From Ptychodera flava (lineage: Eukaryota; Hemichordata; Enteropneusta; Ptychoderidae), in assembly GCF_041260155.1 (NCBI RefSeq), contig NC_091930.1:18986841-19050840 (forward strand): a stretch of 64,000 nucleotides of DNA, given 5' to 3'. Below the pieces are notes generated by a model, which was given only the letters and a program-made list of their open reading frames with translations, did no database searches and was not told where the DNA came from. The stretch's first letter is position 1, and each line of letters begins with the position of its first letter. Below are positions 47,562 through 58,038 of this stretch, in pieces. The position numbers and the translations under genes were made by a program.

Positions 47562-49373
47562 CTATGTCTTTATTTCAAAATAAATATATGTGTGTACGGT
47601 AGTTCTCTTTTTTGAGGGTTTAGTGGCCCTGAAAAGGGCCGTTTGGCATGTGTGAGAGATGTTGACCTCACATTTGGATGGCGTGAAATTTGACAAAACA
47701 GTCAAATTTACACAGTGCTGTCTTGCACTTACAGACATCCATGATGTTTGCACACCCCTGCCAGAGGCTGTCTTCTTTCCAAGTTTGGAACAGAGGACAC
47801 AGGTCTTCTTTCCTCTGGCAGTGTCGATTCTCACGCACTCATGGCAAGGCAGGTTTTCCGCAGCCAGCGAAGATGGAAGTAGGACTGGTGCTGCTGGAGG
47901 GCCTGGTCTTTTCCTAGCAGTGAAACCAGCCACCAGTTGAGTTGACAGATCAAGACGGAAGTCTTTTTGGCGATATCGATGCCTTGGAGGTGGTGTGTTG
48001 GCGATCTTGTACATGATCCAAGCATTACAAATTGCTCTGTTGATGATAAACCAGAACAAATATTTCCAGTATTTGTAATGCTTGCCTCCGAGTGGATAGT
48101 AAGTGGCGAGTTGATCAGAAAGGTCAACTCCGCCCATGAACTTGTTGTAGTCTATCACACTCTTCGGACATGATACATCACCACTCTCCGTCTGATTGTT
48201 GTTATTTCTGGCTGCGATGATGTTGACAAGATGTTGACTGTGCGCTTGTCTTGCCATGATGTTGCCACCAGTCTGCCAAACTGCCGGGCTTCGCTTGCGT
48301 TGTCCCGCAACTTCACATTCCGGAGGTCTTCTGGAAACCCGAGTCTGTTTGTGCGGACAGTACTGCAGCACAGGGTACCTTGTTTCTGGAGATCTAGGGC
48401 GAGACTAACTGAACTAAAAAAAATTATCGTAAAATAAAATATGCCCCATGTTGTGGTACATCCTTGAAAGATTCCAGACGACTGAGTATCCAAGGCCCTT
48501 CTGTGCTACCTGTCCGCCTTTCTTTCCGGTGTAGGGGTCCAGACTCAGGCAGTATCCGGTACGGGGACAAGCAAGCATCCACACCTTGAAACCCCATTTG
48601 ACTGGCTTGGCTGGCATATACTGGATCATGTAGCTATGGCCTTTGAATTTGACCATAGCCTCATCGATCGACAGCTCGCGAAATGGCACATAGCTGGCAG
48701 CAAAAGAAAAATGAACCAGGTCAAGGAGAGGTCGAACCTTGAACATGCGATCACGGTTGGGGTCACCGGCGGGCAGATCGAGTTCGTTGTTATTGATGTG
48801 AAAATACTGCGACAGCTTCTTGTACCGGTTCTTCGGCAGTACTTTTGCGATCCCCGGTACTTGCAATCTGTCATCAGTTGACCAGTAGTCGTTTACGTCT
48901 GGGAGGGTGTGGATTCCCATCAAAATATTCACGGCGATGAAAGCCCGCATTTCATCTACCTTCGTCTCATACCAGTACGGGTCGGCGCCATTGATGCGTT
49001 GACTCTGAGTTGCGTAGCGGTTGGTCTCATCGACAACCAGTTGAAGAAAAGAAGGCGGAATTAACAGAAAAAAATAATCTAACGGCTGAGCTCCGACACC
49101 TAAACGATGATTTGGACCAGATTCAGCGACCACAAAATTCGGAAGATCGAAATTTTCAAGATCGGCCGACCAAGGAATCTCACGCAAGTTATCAGGCGCT
49201 TCCGGTTGTAGCTCGCCGTCCTCAAACTCCAGTACTTGCCGTAGTGCCGCATCAATTTCTCCTACGTCGATGTCACTCGCCGTTTCTACGTCTGGGAAGC
49301 CTAAAAATTCCTCCTCATCGTCGTCTTCCATGAAAATTCTCATGACTTCGGCATTTGCCCGACCAGGATCCAT
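47562..49373 (-). pseudogene. piggyBac transposase, frame broken at two places
   Basis: It starts at ATG 49371-49373 with an acidic N-terminus (MEDDDEEEFLGFPDVE). The DDE_Tnp_1_7 core has all three catalytic Asp: SIDEAMVKFKG (first), FYDNFF (second, at about 48420-48437) and DYNKFMGGVD (third). Frame 1 (49373-48414) ends in TAG right after FYDNFF at a run of eight T (plus 48416-48423, A8). With one T fewer it would read FYDNFFSSVSLALDLQKQGT, as expected. The next frame runs through WQDKRTVNILS. The third frame, from about 48200, has CPKSVIDYNKF, KYLFWFIINRAICNAWIMYK and a C-terminal zinc ribbon (CHECVRIDT, KKTCVLCSKLGKKT) whose last Cys pairs are partly lost. As written, no full-length transposase can be made. 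The T8 lesion could be a sequencing error or slippage; the second break argues for real decay. Confidence 0.9.
47603..47646 (-). terminator. histone-type mRNA 3' stem-loop inside piggyBac
   Basis: Minus strand: CCAAAC, GGCCCTTTTCAGGGCC (plus 47625-47640), ACTAAA, then CCCTCAAAAAAGAGAACT. This has the replication-dependent histone mRNA layout: 6-bp stem, 4-base loop UUUC, A-rich 5' flank CCAAA, AC-starting 3' flank, and a purine-rich downstream element about 14 bases on. It lies downstream of the transposase zinc ribbon and points the same way, so it could form the 3' end of the transposase mRNA. No poly(A) signal was sought exhaustively. Confidence 0.85.
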
Positions 49374-50125
49374 GATTTTTCATAGACGGTAAACGCCACG
49401 GAAAGACGTAAACAAGAATTTAAAATTCAACTTGGCGACGCGTCCCAGGAAACGCAGATCGATTTTATTCAAAATCTTTTAATGGCAACCTGAATATTTA
49501 TGAGCGGGAAAATATAGCCTCACATTTGCTTAGTACGTCACCAGAAACTGATGATACGTATCTCACGGAAAACCGTTACGTTTCCCGCATTTTCAAATCA
49601 ACCCGGAAGTGTGGAATGTTCGGGCGCTTTCGGGCGCTTTGGCCGCACCCCCATAGGGCGTTTGAGGCGCTCTGGACTGCAAAGGGTTTATACGGTAAAA
49701 GAATTACATACAATGTAAGTCAAATTTTGATCAAAAATGACAAAAAAATTCCTTACAAATACAGATTTGCATATTTCATCACAATTTGAACAAATCTAAG
49801 TTGGGTTGTCCCTAGGGACCTGTATACCAAATAACAAAGCTATCTGACCAGCGGTTATGAAGAAGAAGATTTTTTACCAAAAACGCTTTTTTGGCATTAA
49901 TTTGCCTATTTTCAACAATATCAAAAAATTAAAAAAAATGGTTTCTCAAAATCATATTTTTCATCTACACAACAAATATCAAATCAGTAAGTACTGCGGT
50001 TCTCAAGATATTTGAGTGGACGGACGCCTCACAAACGGACATACATACATACATACAGACTGACGACGGACGCCGGACGGATACCCATCCCAATAGCTTC
50101 TATAGACTATAGTCTATAGTAGCTA

Positions 50126-51210
50126 ACAAGAAACAATAATAGCTGTGAGGCTCACCTAAGCTAGCTTTCTTTGTACATCATGTTAGCAAACTCAAATGAC
50201 TAAAAATTTGGATATAAGTTCAGGAAACTTTCAAAGAAACTTCCTGACCAAAATATAACATCAACATGCAAGTTAGGTACAGGAAAGCAGTAACTCTCTG
50301 GATGTTCCTATTCAAATCAATGCACTTATTTGCACTAACGTCGAGGCATGTGATAATACACTTGAAGCAACATGACCAATGGCACTCTTTGAAATAAATC
50401 ACAAAAAATAATCCTCAACTGATTGTGATAAGGTACAATACAAGCAGTACTATAAACAGTATAAGCTTTGCCATGACTGAATATTTTTCATCTCCTTGCA
50501 AGATTTACGGCAAAAACACTTGTTTCTCACTCAATAATGTTATTAATTACCCAGGAAATTTGCTTGGTGTTCTGCAATATGCCTGGACATTGTGCTGAAT
50601 AAAACTTCACTTACAGAAGCATTGGCTTTGTGAGACCGCTCAGAGTGATGATGAAAACTGATACACATACAGACCGCCTGGATCAAACCATTTTATATTA
50701 GGAAATCTGAGTGGGAACAGAATTGGGAATAAAATTAACCCACCCTGACCAATAGTTATACAATAAGTTCAAGAAAAGGGGGAAAGTAAAATACAGCAAA
50801 CACTACTGATCATGGCTTGGTTTTGTAAGATATATATTCTATTTCCTCTTTCTCTCCCTTTCAGATTTCCTGATATAAAAAGTTTAATCCCATGTGTAAT
50901 GTGTGTATATAGGTTTTTGCCATCATGCTGAGAGCACTATCACAGAGCTCAAGCTCAATGTTTACACTGACATAAATGAAGTTTCAATCAGCAGAATGTC
51001 AAGGCACGTTAAAGAACACTCAAAGACTTTTATGGGTAATTAACAACATTGCTGAGCTGGAAATCTGTTCTTTCACAGTAATGGGGAAAATGCTACTCCG
51101 GTAAATGTACCTGTGATCCGATGACAAAATTATTATTTCAGATTATTGTATATTGAATGCACTCAACTTATGTTTGTGAAATGCTGATGCCAGAAGACTT
51201 TCATACTTAC
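50126..51210. other. no gene recognised
   Basis: AT-rich sequence between the family-A repeat and the last recognised exon of the recombinase-like gene; any further 3' exons or UTR of that minus-strand gene should lie here. Nothing is identifiable. Confidence 0.4.
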
Positions 51211-54200
51211 ATCCTTCTGCAGAGTGACCCACGTTATGCTGATCAGCTATCACTTCTCTCAACTCTTCTTCTAAACTCTCCTGCTGTACCTCTCCTGTTC
51301 TGTCATCATCTTGAGTCACTGTGGTGTTCTGGCTTACCACTGGCACCTCCTCTTCATTTTCATCACGATCATCTATCACAACTGAAACCAGTGTAAACAG
51401 TACAGATATTGAACTAAAAGTAGGAAGGAATCTGTAAATAAGCCCTGAAGCATATGATAAACTGATGCAAGGCATCTTTTACAATAATGTATACAGCAAA
51501 TATTCAGCGATGCAAATTTCTCCAAAATTCGACATTCTGTTGTTGAGATCACTCACAGGAACCTGCGTGTCAAATTTGAAGTAACAAGACAAGCAGTTTC
51601 AGAGAAGAGTTTTGACTGAAAATTGCAACCACATACAAATATGCAATTGTTGTCACATTTTGTACAAATCTGACTGAAGTCACATAGAAGCATGCATACC
51701 AAATTTCAAAGCCATTGGACAATGTTTTTTAGAGAAAAAGATTTTGACAAAATGGCAAAAATTGCCCCAAATATTAATATGAAGATTGTGCAACAATATC
51801 AATCAGTCTGACTCAGGTTCCCCGCATACTAATTTAAAGAGCAATGCAACTAGTGTTACCACATAAATAGATTTCTTTCTGAACTATTGACAGACAGACT
51901 GATAGACGAAGTTGGATAATCAACGTATGTGATAAGCTCTGCGCCACTGACATTGGAGCTGAAAATACATCTGAAATTAGGGGCAATAGATTTTGCACTA
52001 TTTTTTTAAATTCAGAGTTCAGACTAGAATTCATTTGTCTATAATGGCTATGGTCATAACACATACAGGTTGTGTCAACAAATAGAATACTGGACACTTC
52101 AGTATGATATGGGGATTTTGATACCAAACTCTGGTTTATAGACAAGACCAAAATACTGAAAAAATAGTTAAATTACAGCTTATGTCCCTTTACTTGGATC
52201 TAAAAATTTTCAGGTCAGCAGGTAAAATCAGAGTAGAGACGTTGGGTATTGGAATCACAAAATATTTTTTTCATTTAATCAGCATATAATAAGTGACTAA
52301 ATCAATTTGACCAGAATTTCCATGAATAAAGTGTAGGGACTTTAAAGAAGCGATTTCAAATTCAGGACTTTCAAGCATCATGGGAACCCTGCTAAACAAT
52401 GTAACACTGCATGTGATAAGTTAAGTTCAAATTATCGCCGAAACACGAGTGACTGGCTAAGTCTTTGAACCAGTACAGCACAGGATATTACCTCTGAGTC
52501 ATTTAATCAAGATGGCAACCTAATATTAGTGTCAAGGTTACTGAGTATTTGACATCACTTTTCATTTGAAAAAAGAAGTTTCTCATCCCCTGTTATTTAC
52601 CCAGTGTATGCATTGTGACTTGGTATCACTCACATATCCATTGTACTGATATGCCACAAAAGAAACTTACCCTCTGTTTCTATTTCCTCAAGAGTTTTGC
52701 CTCTGAAGACATCAGTGTCTCCTCTTTCCAGTGACATCAATAGGCGACTTATTTTGCATACCTGCAGTGTTGCTTGGGGTAGCCTATAGTAGTTTCGATG
52801 CACATTAATATCGTGTCCAAGGAAACCTGCGAGAACATCAAGTTCATTATTACTCAGATTCATGAACTGTGAGACTGTCGCCACATGCTTTCTGAGGTTT
52901 ATTGATGTCAGTCTTTCTGGATCTGATGCACCACAACTATGAGCATAAAGTCTGAGGCACTTATCTCCGCGCTGGCATTCTTTTGAGTTGTACTGTCGTG
53001 CAAAGACATACGGGTTCTCAGGATGCACACTGGCCTCCTCTCTCATATCACAGAGCAGATTTACAGAGTCTTTGAGTCTTGGAGGCAATAAAACTGGCAC
53101 ATTTCTTCCCCACTTTCCTGGAATTTCAATCCTTGTCAGTTGACAACATAGTGACTTTTCAAGAGGTGTGAGACTCTGATTTACTTCGTCATCTTCTCCA
53201 ACGCTGTTCTTGTCTTTGTAGTCTTCATATGTTTTCAACTGCATTCTTGAAACTTCTCCTTCCCGACGTCGATTAAATAAAATGACTTGAGCCAATGTAG
53301 CTTTACACAGTGATGCCCATGATGTTTCAACTAATATCTTCTCTTTCAAATTCCTAACGGTGTTGTCCATTATGTCACTCAACCTATTGTTCAACTTCAT
53401 GACATCTTTCGTTAATGCAGAAGTCTTGATTTGTTTGACCTTCTTGACTGAAGTGTGTGGACTGCACTGCCTGAGATTTGGTTTTCCCATTCAAGGTTAT
53501 GAAGCTCAATGTACCTGTTAGCTTGTTCTTCATTTTCTTGGACTCTGTTTGTATAGATTGACTGACGGCAATCTGAGCACATGATTTCAAGTAGCTGCCT
53601 AGCTTCAAGGCAAGAGATGGGGTTGTGTAAGTTCCATTTTCTTCATCATACCCTGCAAGACACTGCACTGCCTGTACAACTGTACTGAACTTCGATGGGT
53701 TTATTACGTCTTGTAGGTGTACTATTGAATTATCTAATTCTCGTAACTTTATCAGCAAACGTCCAAGTGCTCTGATGCGCACTGATACTTGAAACTTTAT
53801 ATTTCTCAAGTGGGCATTACCATCATAGGCTCTTGTAGCACATTTCATTATCAAAGGGTCATTTCTTGCGACTTTGATTACATCATCTTGCATCATATGA
53901 GGCAACACATTTCTTTGATTATTTTGCTAGTACCATGTGCAACTGGCATTAGATATGATGCTGCTTTCTGGTATCTTCTTTCACTCCTTTCTGTGCTTTG
54001 GTCAGTTTTCCTTTCCGCCAACGGACACTTATTTACATGTTTCCCCATTACATTCTTTGAGAAAAATGCAAGGCAATGCAGACAGGGCAAGTAATCACCA
54101 CCAGTTTTCGTAGTTTCACAACCTGGTCTTCTGTATGGGACTACATTTCCAATACCAGTTTTGGTTACTTGATAATTATGGTCATAGTTACCCCTGTTCT

Positions 54201-55484
54201 TCAGTTTCTTCAAAAGTTTTAATCTCTCTTTTGAACTCTTCTGAAAGCTGAATGCTTGAGCAACTGCTGCTTCTGCTTTATGTCTTCTTTCGAAATGTCG
54301 ATACAAATGACCAATTTCTTTCTTACAGTACACACAAAAATGCTTCCTGTCGTATATCTTTTTGCCAGACACATAGGCTTTCGCTTGTTTCACACCAACG
54401 GTCCGCCTTCCTAATTGACGGAATTTTCTTGATACTTGAGCTTGAGTTGACTGAACTGTTTTCCTTGTATTGCTATGCCCACTTGTCGATGATGTGGTAG
54501 AACTCAGATTAGTATGTGGCTGGGTATCTGAATCAAGTGTCTCAGACTCTGATTGTGAAGGCTGATGGTCTGGATCAGCAATACTATCTTGGTCATGGTT
54601 GTTGTCAGTGTCAATAACACTGTATGGTTGAACAACTGCCACTGGAGTTGCTGGCTGGTCATAAGTCACACTATACTTCTCCACATTAGCACTTTCAATA
54701 CTTTTAGAAACATCAGAGACAGAGTTTGGCATGTAAGCACTTTCAAAAATGTTTGGCACAGCCTGGCACGACTTCACAGTGCTATCAGAAGTGACAGATA
54801 CAGGGTTCAACACTATAGTGTCTTCAGGAGGGCTGGATACAAGGTTTGACTTGACAAGGCTTTCAGAACCACAGGATAGATGGTTAGGCATGACAGTACC
54901 TTCAGGAACATTGGATACAGGACGTGACTTGACAAAGCTTTCAGGAATACTGGGTGCAAGGTTTGGCATAACATTGCCATCAGGAATGCTGGATTCAAGG
55001 TTTGACTTGACAAGGCTTTCAGACCCACCAGATACAGGGTTTGGCTTGACAGTACCTTCAGGAACGTTGGATACAGGGTGTGACTTGACAAAGCTTTCAG
55101 GAATGTTTGATTCAGGACCAGACTTGACACTAATTTTTTAGGAATGCTGAATACAGAATTTGATGCAAGGCTCTTTTCATGGGTGCCAACTCCAGGTTCT
55201 GACTTAGCACTGCTTTCTGCACGACTGAGTAGGTGGTCTGATATGACACTGCTTTTAGGCTGCAGAGATACAGGGTTTGATTGAATTGGTATCATACCGG
55301 TAGTAATGTCAGTAACTCTTTTGGCAGAAACCCTTGGAATAACAGCAGGCATGCACTGCTTCATTTTCATAGTTGGATGTGGCGCATCACTTGTAAGGCC
55401 TGTATCTATTCTGATAGGTGTAGATGACATATTAGCTGCCAAGGAGTCCATGCCACCTTGTCTGCCCAGAGAGACTTCAGAACT
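51211..55484 (-). pseudogene. zinc-finger / Crypton-type tyrosine recombinase gene, frame-damaged
   Basis: Two exons: 55484-52671 and 51381-51211 (donor GAGG|GTAAG, acceptor TTTCAG, phases match). Upstream acceptor at 55485-55487, TTCATTCTTTCTGCAG. The N-terminal region has degenerate ~23-residue repeats (SNVPEGTV, PESFVKS, GSESLVKSN, six or more units). Then two zinc-finger-like motifs: CVYCKKEIGHLYRHFERRH and CLHCLAFFSKNVMGKHVNKC. The C-terminal half has LTSINLRKHVATVSQ, LDVLAGFLGHDINVHRNYYR and CKISRLLMSLERG: the second Arg, the GH box and the Tyr of a tyrosine recombinase, as in Crypton-derived genes of fish and invertebrates. Breaks: one base at a run of six A (55134-55139), one near 53915-53925, and two or more between 53460 and 53560, where RYIELHNLEWENQ is in a third frame. 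The second exon is acidic (IDDRDENEEEVPV). It may be domesticated or a dying transposon; homopolymer breaks could be sequencing errors. Confidence 0.75.
51382..52670. other. intron of the recombinase-like gene with a family-A fragment
   Basis: About 51600-51830 has family-A-like phrases (TACCAAATTTCAAAGC, TTTTGACAAAATGGCAAAAA, TTGCCCCAAA). No other feature. Confidence 0.5.
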
Positions 55485-55503
55485 CTGCAGAAAGAATGAA
55501 TTA

Positions 55504-56046
55504 GGGACCGTGGATAATTAAAACACGTGCACTGGAAACGCAACTTCTGTGTTAAGGGGGGGAGGGGGTTTGGCTGTATTTCGATTACAGTGCGCAAAAA
55601 TCGCACTAAAAGTTTTCATGTCGCAACATCTCGCTACACGTTTTTATGTATCATAAAATATCGCGCTATATTGTTTGGCATGTACCAGGCCAGGCCAGTA
55701 CGGCACTGGCCCTACACCAGCATTCCTTTGACATACATGTCAATCAGTGCACGAGTAAAATAACATAACAATCATTTTGGATACACTGTTTCAATTCATT
55801 GTATTGGTAGCATCATTATTGAGTTGGCGCTGAACAGAGATTGGTTTTAGAGGAGTTATTGGGGGCGGGTGTATACGTGATTTCATAGCGACGTAATTAC
55901 CAATTGTTGGTATGCAGATACAGAATGAGGCTTGGTTGGATTTTCGCACTTCCAAACTTTCGTTTAGGGGAGGGGGGGGGGGGGGTTTGAGGCCAAACGC
56001 ACTCAGTTTCGTTTACCGTGCGCGTGTTTTAATTATCCACGGCCCC
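55504..56046. mobile_element. 543-bp PIF/Harbinger-like MITE with TTA duplication
   Basis: The ends GGGACCGTGGATAATTAAAA then CACG, and CGTGTTTTAATTATCCACGG then CCCC, are ~38-bp inverted repeats. TTA flanks both sides (55501-55503 and 56047-56049), the target duplication typical of PIF/Harbinger. The interior has G runs near each end (about 55554-55568 and 55971-55986). It sits 20 bp upstream of the recombinase-like exon, within or next to its polypyrimidine tract. Confidence 0.9.
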
Positions 56047-56049
56047 TTA

Positions 56050-58038
56050 TGAGGTCAGCTTACGAAATTATAATGTTCACATGCCCTGACTGAAGGGGAT
56101 GGATTATTTTCAATCTTCCTAGTATTAGTAACTACTTGAAATGAATTGAAATTTCCAGATGTCAACTTAACTCTTTTCCTGCCAGACAGTGTCAATTCCC
56201 CATCAGCCAAGTTAGTAAAAATACCGCAATTATACAGTGTCGCTCAAATTTGATCAGAATTGGTACATACCAGAGATCAACAATAAGTGTTGTTTCTATC
56301 TGTTCAGTGCAGGAAAATTATACGTTGATGTTATGACAATTTCTGCACAGTACAACCAGAAAAAACAACAAAAAATATTTAAACCAGAAAAACAAGAATG
56401 ACAAAAGTAAATAAGGTCTGAAACTTTAGGTACTGAAGGTCAACTTAGCAACATGCATAGCAGAGAATCTTTCAACCATGCCAGGATGTACAAAAATAGA
56501 CATCCATGGTTTCAGCAGATCTGTTAATATGTCACAGTTCATAAACAATGACAGGAAATGACCAATTAGCTGTTTCAGTTACTGCTACCACTCCCAAAGA
56601 TAATAGGTACCCAGCATACAAATAGGTTAAAAGTCAAAATCCTCTTCTTCAGATGTGTGGGCTGATTCAGTTACTGCAACCACCCTGCACATTTGCAGGA
56701 TTTCCCTTTTTCTTACCTCATTTGCACATTTTTGACACTGACGTGTTCATTTGAACAAATTCACATCTCAACCCCTGCATCTACCTGTACACCAAATACT
56801 GAGATGGTAGCTTGGTGGTATGGGAGCCTTTGTGTGTGACGGACATACATCCGAACATACATACCCACATACATACATACATACAGACATATAGACACCA
56901 CCGACTCATCATATAAGCTCTTTTTGGTATTTATATATAAAACCAAATATGAGCTAAAAAGCGGTATTGAGCCAAACATGACGTATTTTCGATCACCCAC
57001 TTGGCTTGGTCTGTTATACCATCTTTTGTCCAAAAAATCAAGTTTACAGTATTTATGATTTCAACAGCTTTCAAATGTACAGTATTGTGTTGAAATACAC
57101 CATAAGAAATATGTTGTGTTTCATTAATTTTAACTATCTTGACCTGGTGGTGAAATATGGACTTGGCAGGCAAACGGTTAATGTATAATGGCAGCTTCTT
57201 AAATATAAATATAATGCCAATTTATGGTACAAAGCCAATGGGAAATTGGCTGGGGGGCTTTCCTTATTGTTTTCTACTGTTTGGAAATAGGGCAAGAATA
57301 AACTGTAAAGTAGTGCTATTCAACAGAAGTATCAAATGATAGGCTGTTTGTTTGACAGAGACTAGAAATGGCACTATATATCAGGCCTGCAAATCCAAAC
57401 AACTTAAAAACTGCCAGTGAAGTTGAAGAGTAAAAGTAACAGCTCTAAAAGGCTGTTTTGGCATATTTGAAACTTTTTGGATAAGTGTCAGGGGTTTTTT
57501 TGCACATTTTTTACTATTGTGGTCAGTTTAGTTTGACATATGCAATGACTCACAGTAGTAATAGACACAACAGGTTTTGTGACAGTGGCTTTTTTGATTA
57601 AACATATTTCAATTTTTATGACATTCATCACCTAATATGAATTCAAAGAGATTCATTTTCATTATCAAATTCCACTTTTTCACAAAAAAGATCATGTTAA
57701 CCCTTTTAATGCTGTAATTTTTTCCACCAAAATTTTACTGCAACATTTTACTGATTTTCTTGATATTTTCTGTAATTTTTTTTATAATTTTTGGACTAAA
57801 TGGACATATTTCATTGGCTACAGTTTTTTATCAAATTTTACGAAACACCTGGGAAAAATTTAATGGGCTATATTTTATAAAAGCGATAAAAACTGACCTT
57901 GGCGCTCAAAGGGTTAATATAGGATGAGTCTTGCCTCAAAAAAATTATTTTGAAAATGCTGTCCATCTTCAAATGATTCAGTTAGTTTTAAAATGATATA
58001 CATAATATATTTAATGCATTGTGAATCACTTTCTCAAG
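56050..58038. other. no gene recognised; one microsatellite-tailed repeat
   Basis: GGACATACATCCGAACATAC and (CATA)n at about 56842-56897 look like the tail of a dispersed repeat. CAGTTACTGC and GGTTAAAAGTC phrases near 56575-56700 are partly duplicated. No exon. Confidence 0.45.

Larger units (their letters stand above)
46978..49686 (-). mobile_element. piggyBac-family DNA transposon, 2709 bp
   Basis: The left end CCCTTTGCAGCCCAGC and right end GCTCTGGACTGCAAAGGG are inverted repeats with the CCCTTTG start common in piggyBac elements. The left flank reads GGGTTTAA and the right flank TTTATACGG. The empty site at 17.7 kb reads GGGTTTATACAG, so the flanks fit a four-base duplication of TTTA (or TTAA on the left, altered on the right). 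The transposase is on the minus strand. Sequence between the transposase 3' end and the left terminus (46978-47560) is non-coding. A histone-type stem-loop lies at 47625-47640. Confidence 0.92.
46235..50125. mobile_element. family-A repeat, copy 3, with nested MITE and piggyBac
   Basis: After the gap, GATGAAGAAGGTGGATATCT and TTTGATAGCTCATTTCAGGA match 17040-17095. A nested unit starts at 46391 (CATTGTAAGTTCTGTTGAAT) and ends at 49715 (GAATTACATACAATG), and the family-A tail then runs to ATAGCTTCTATAGACTATAG at about 50098-50118. Removing 46978-49686 plus one target copy restores the arrangement at 17.1-18.2 kb. The stretch containing ATACAGATTTGCATATTTCA occurs both before and after the nested unit here. 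Confidence 0.8.

Noticed and set aside
47659..48127. Plus- and minus-strand frames with Cys/His content in 47.6-48.1 kb
   Set aside because: They overlap the piggyBac transposase in other frames; only the frame with CHECVRIDT and CVLCSKLGKKT matches the family.
54749..55141. 130-codon plus-strand frame with repeated Leu-Asp-Thr-Gly words
   Set aside because: It is the antisense reading of the N-terminal repeats in the recombinase-like gene.
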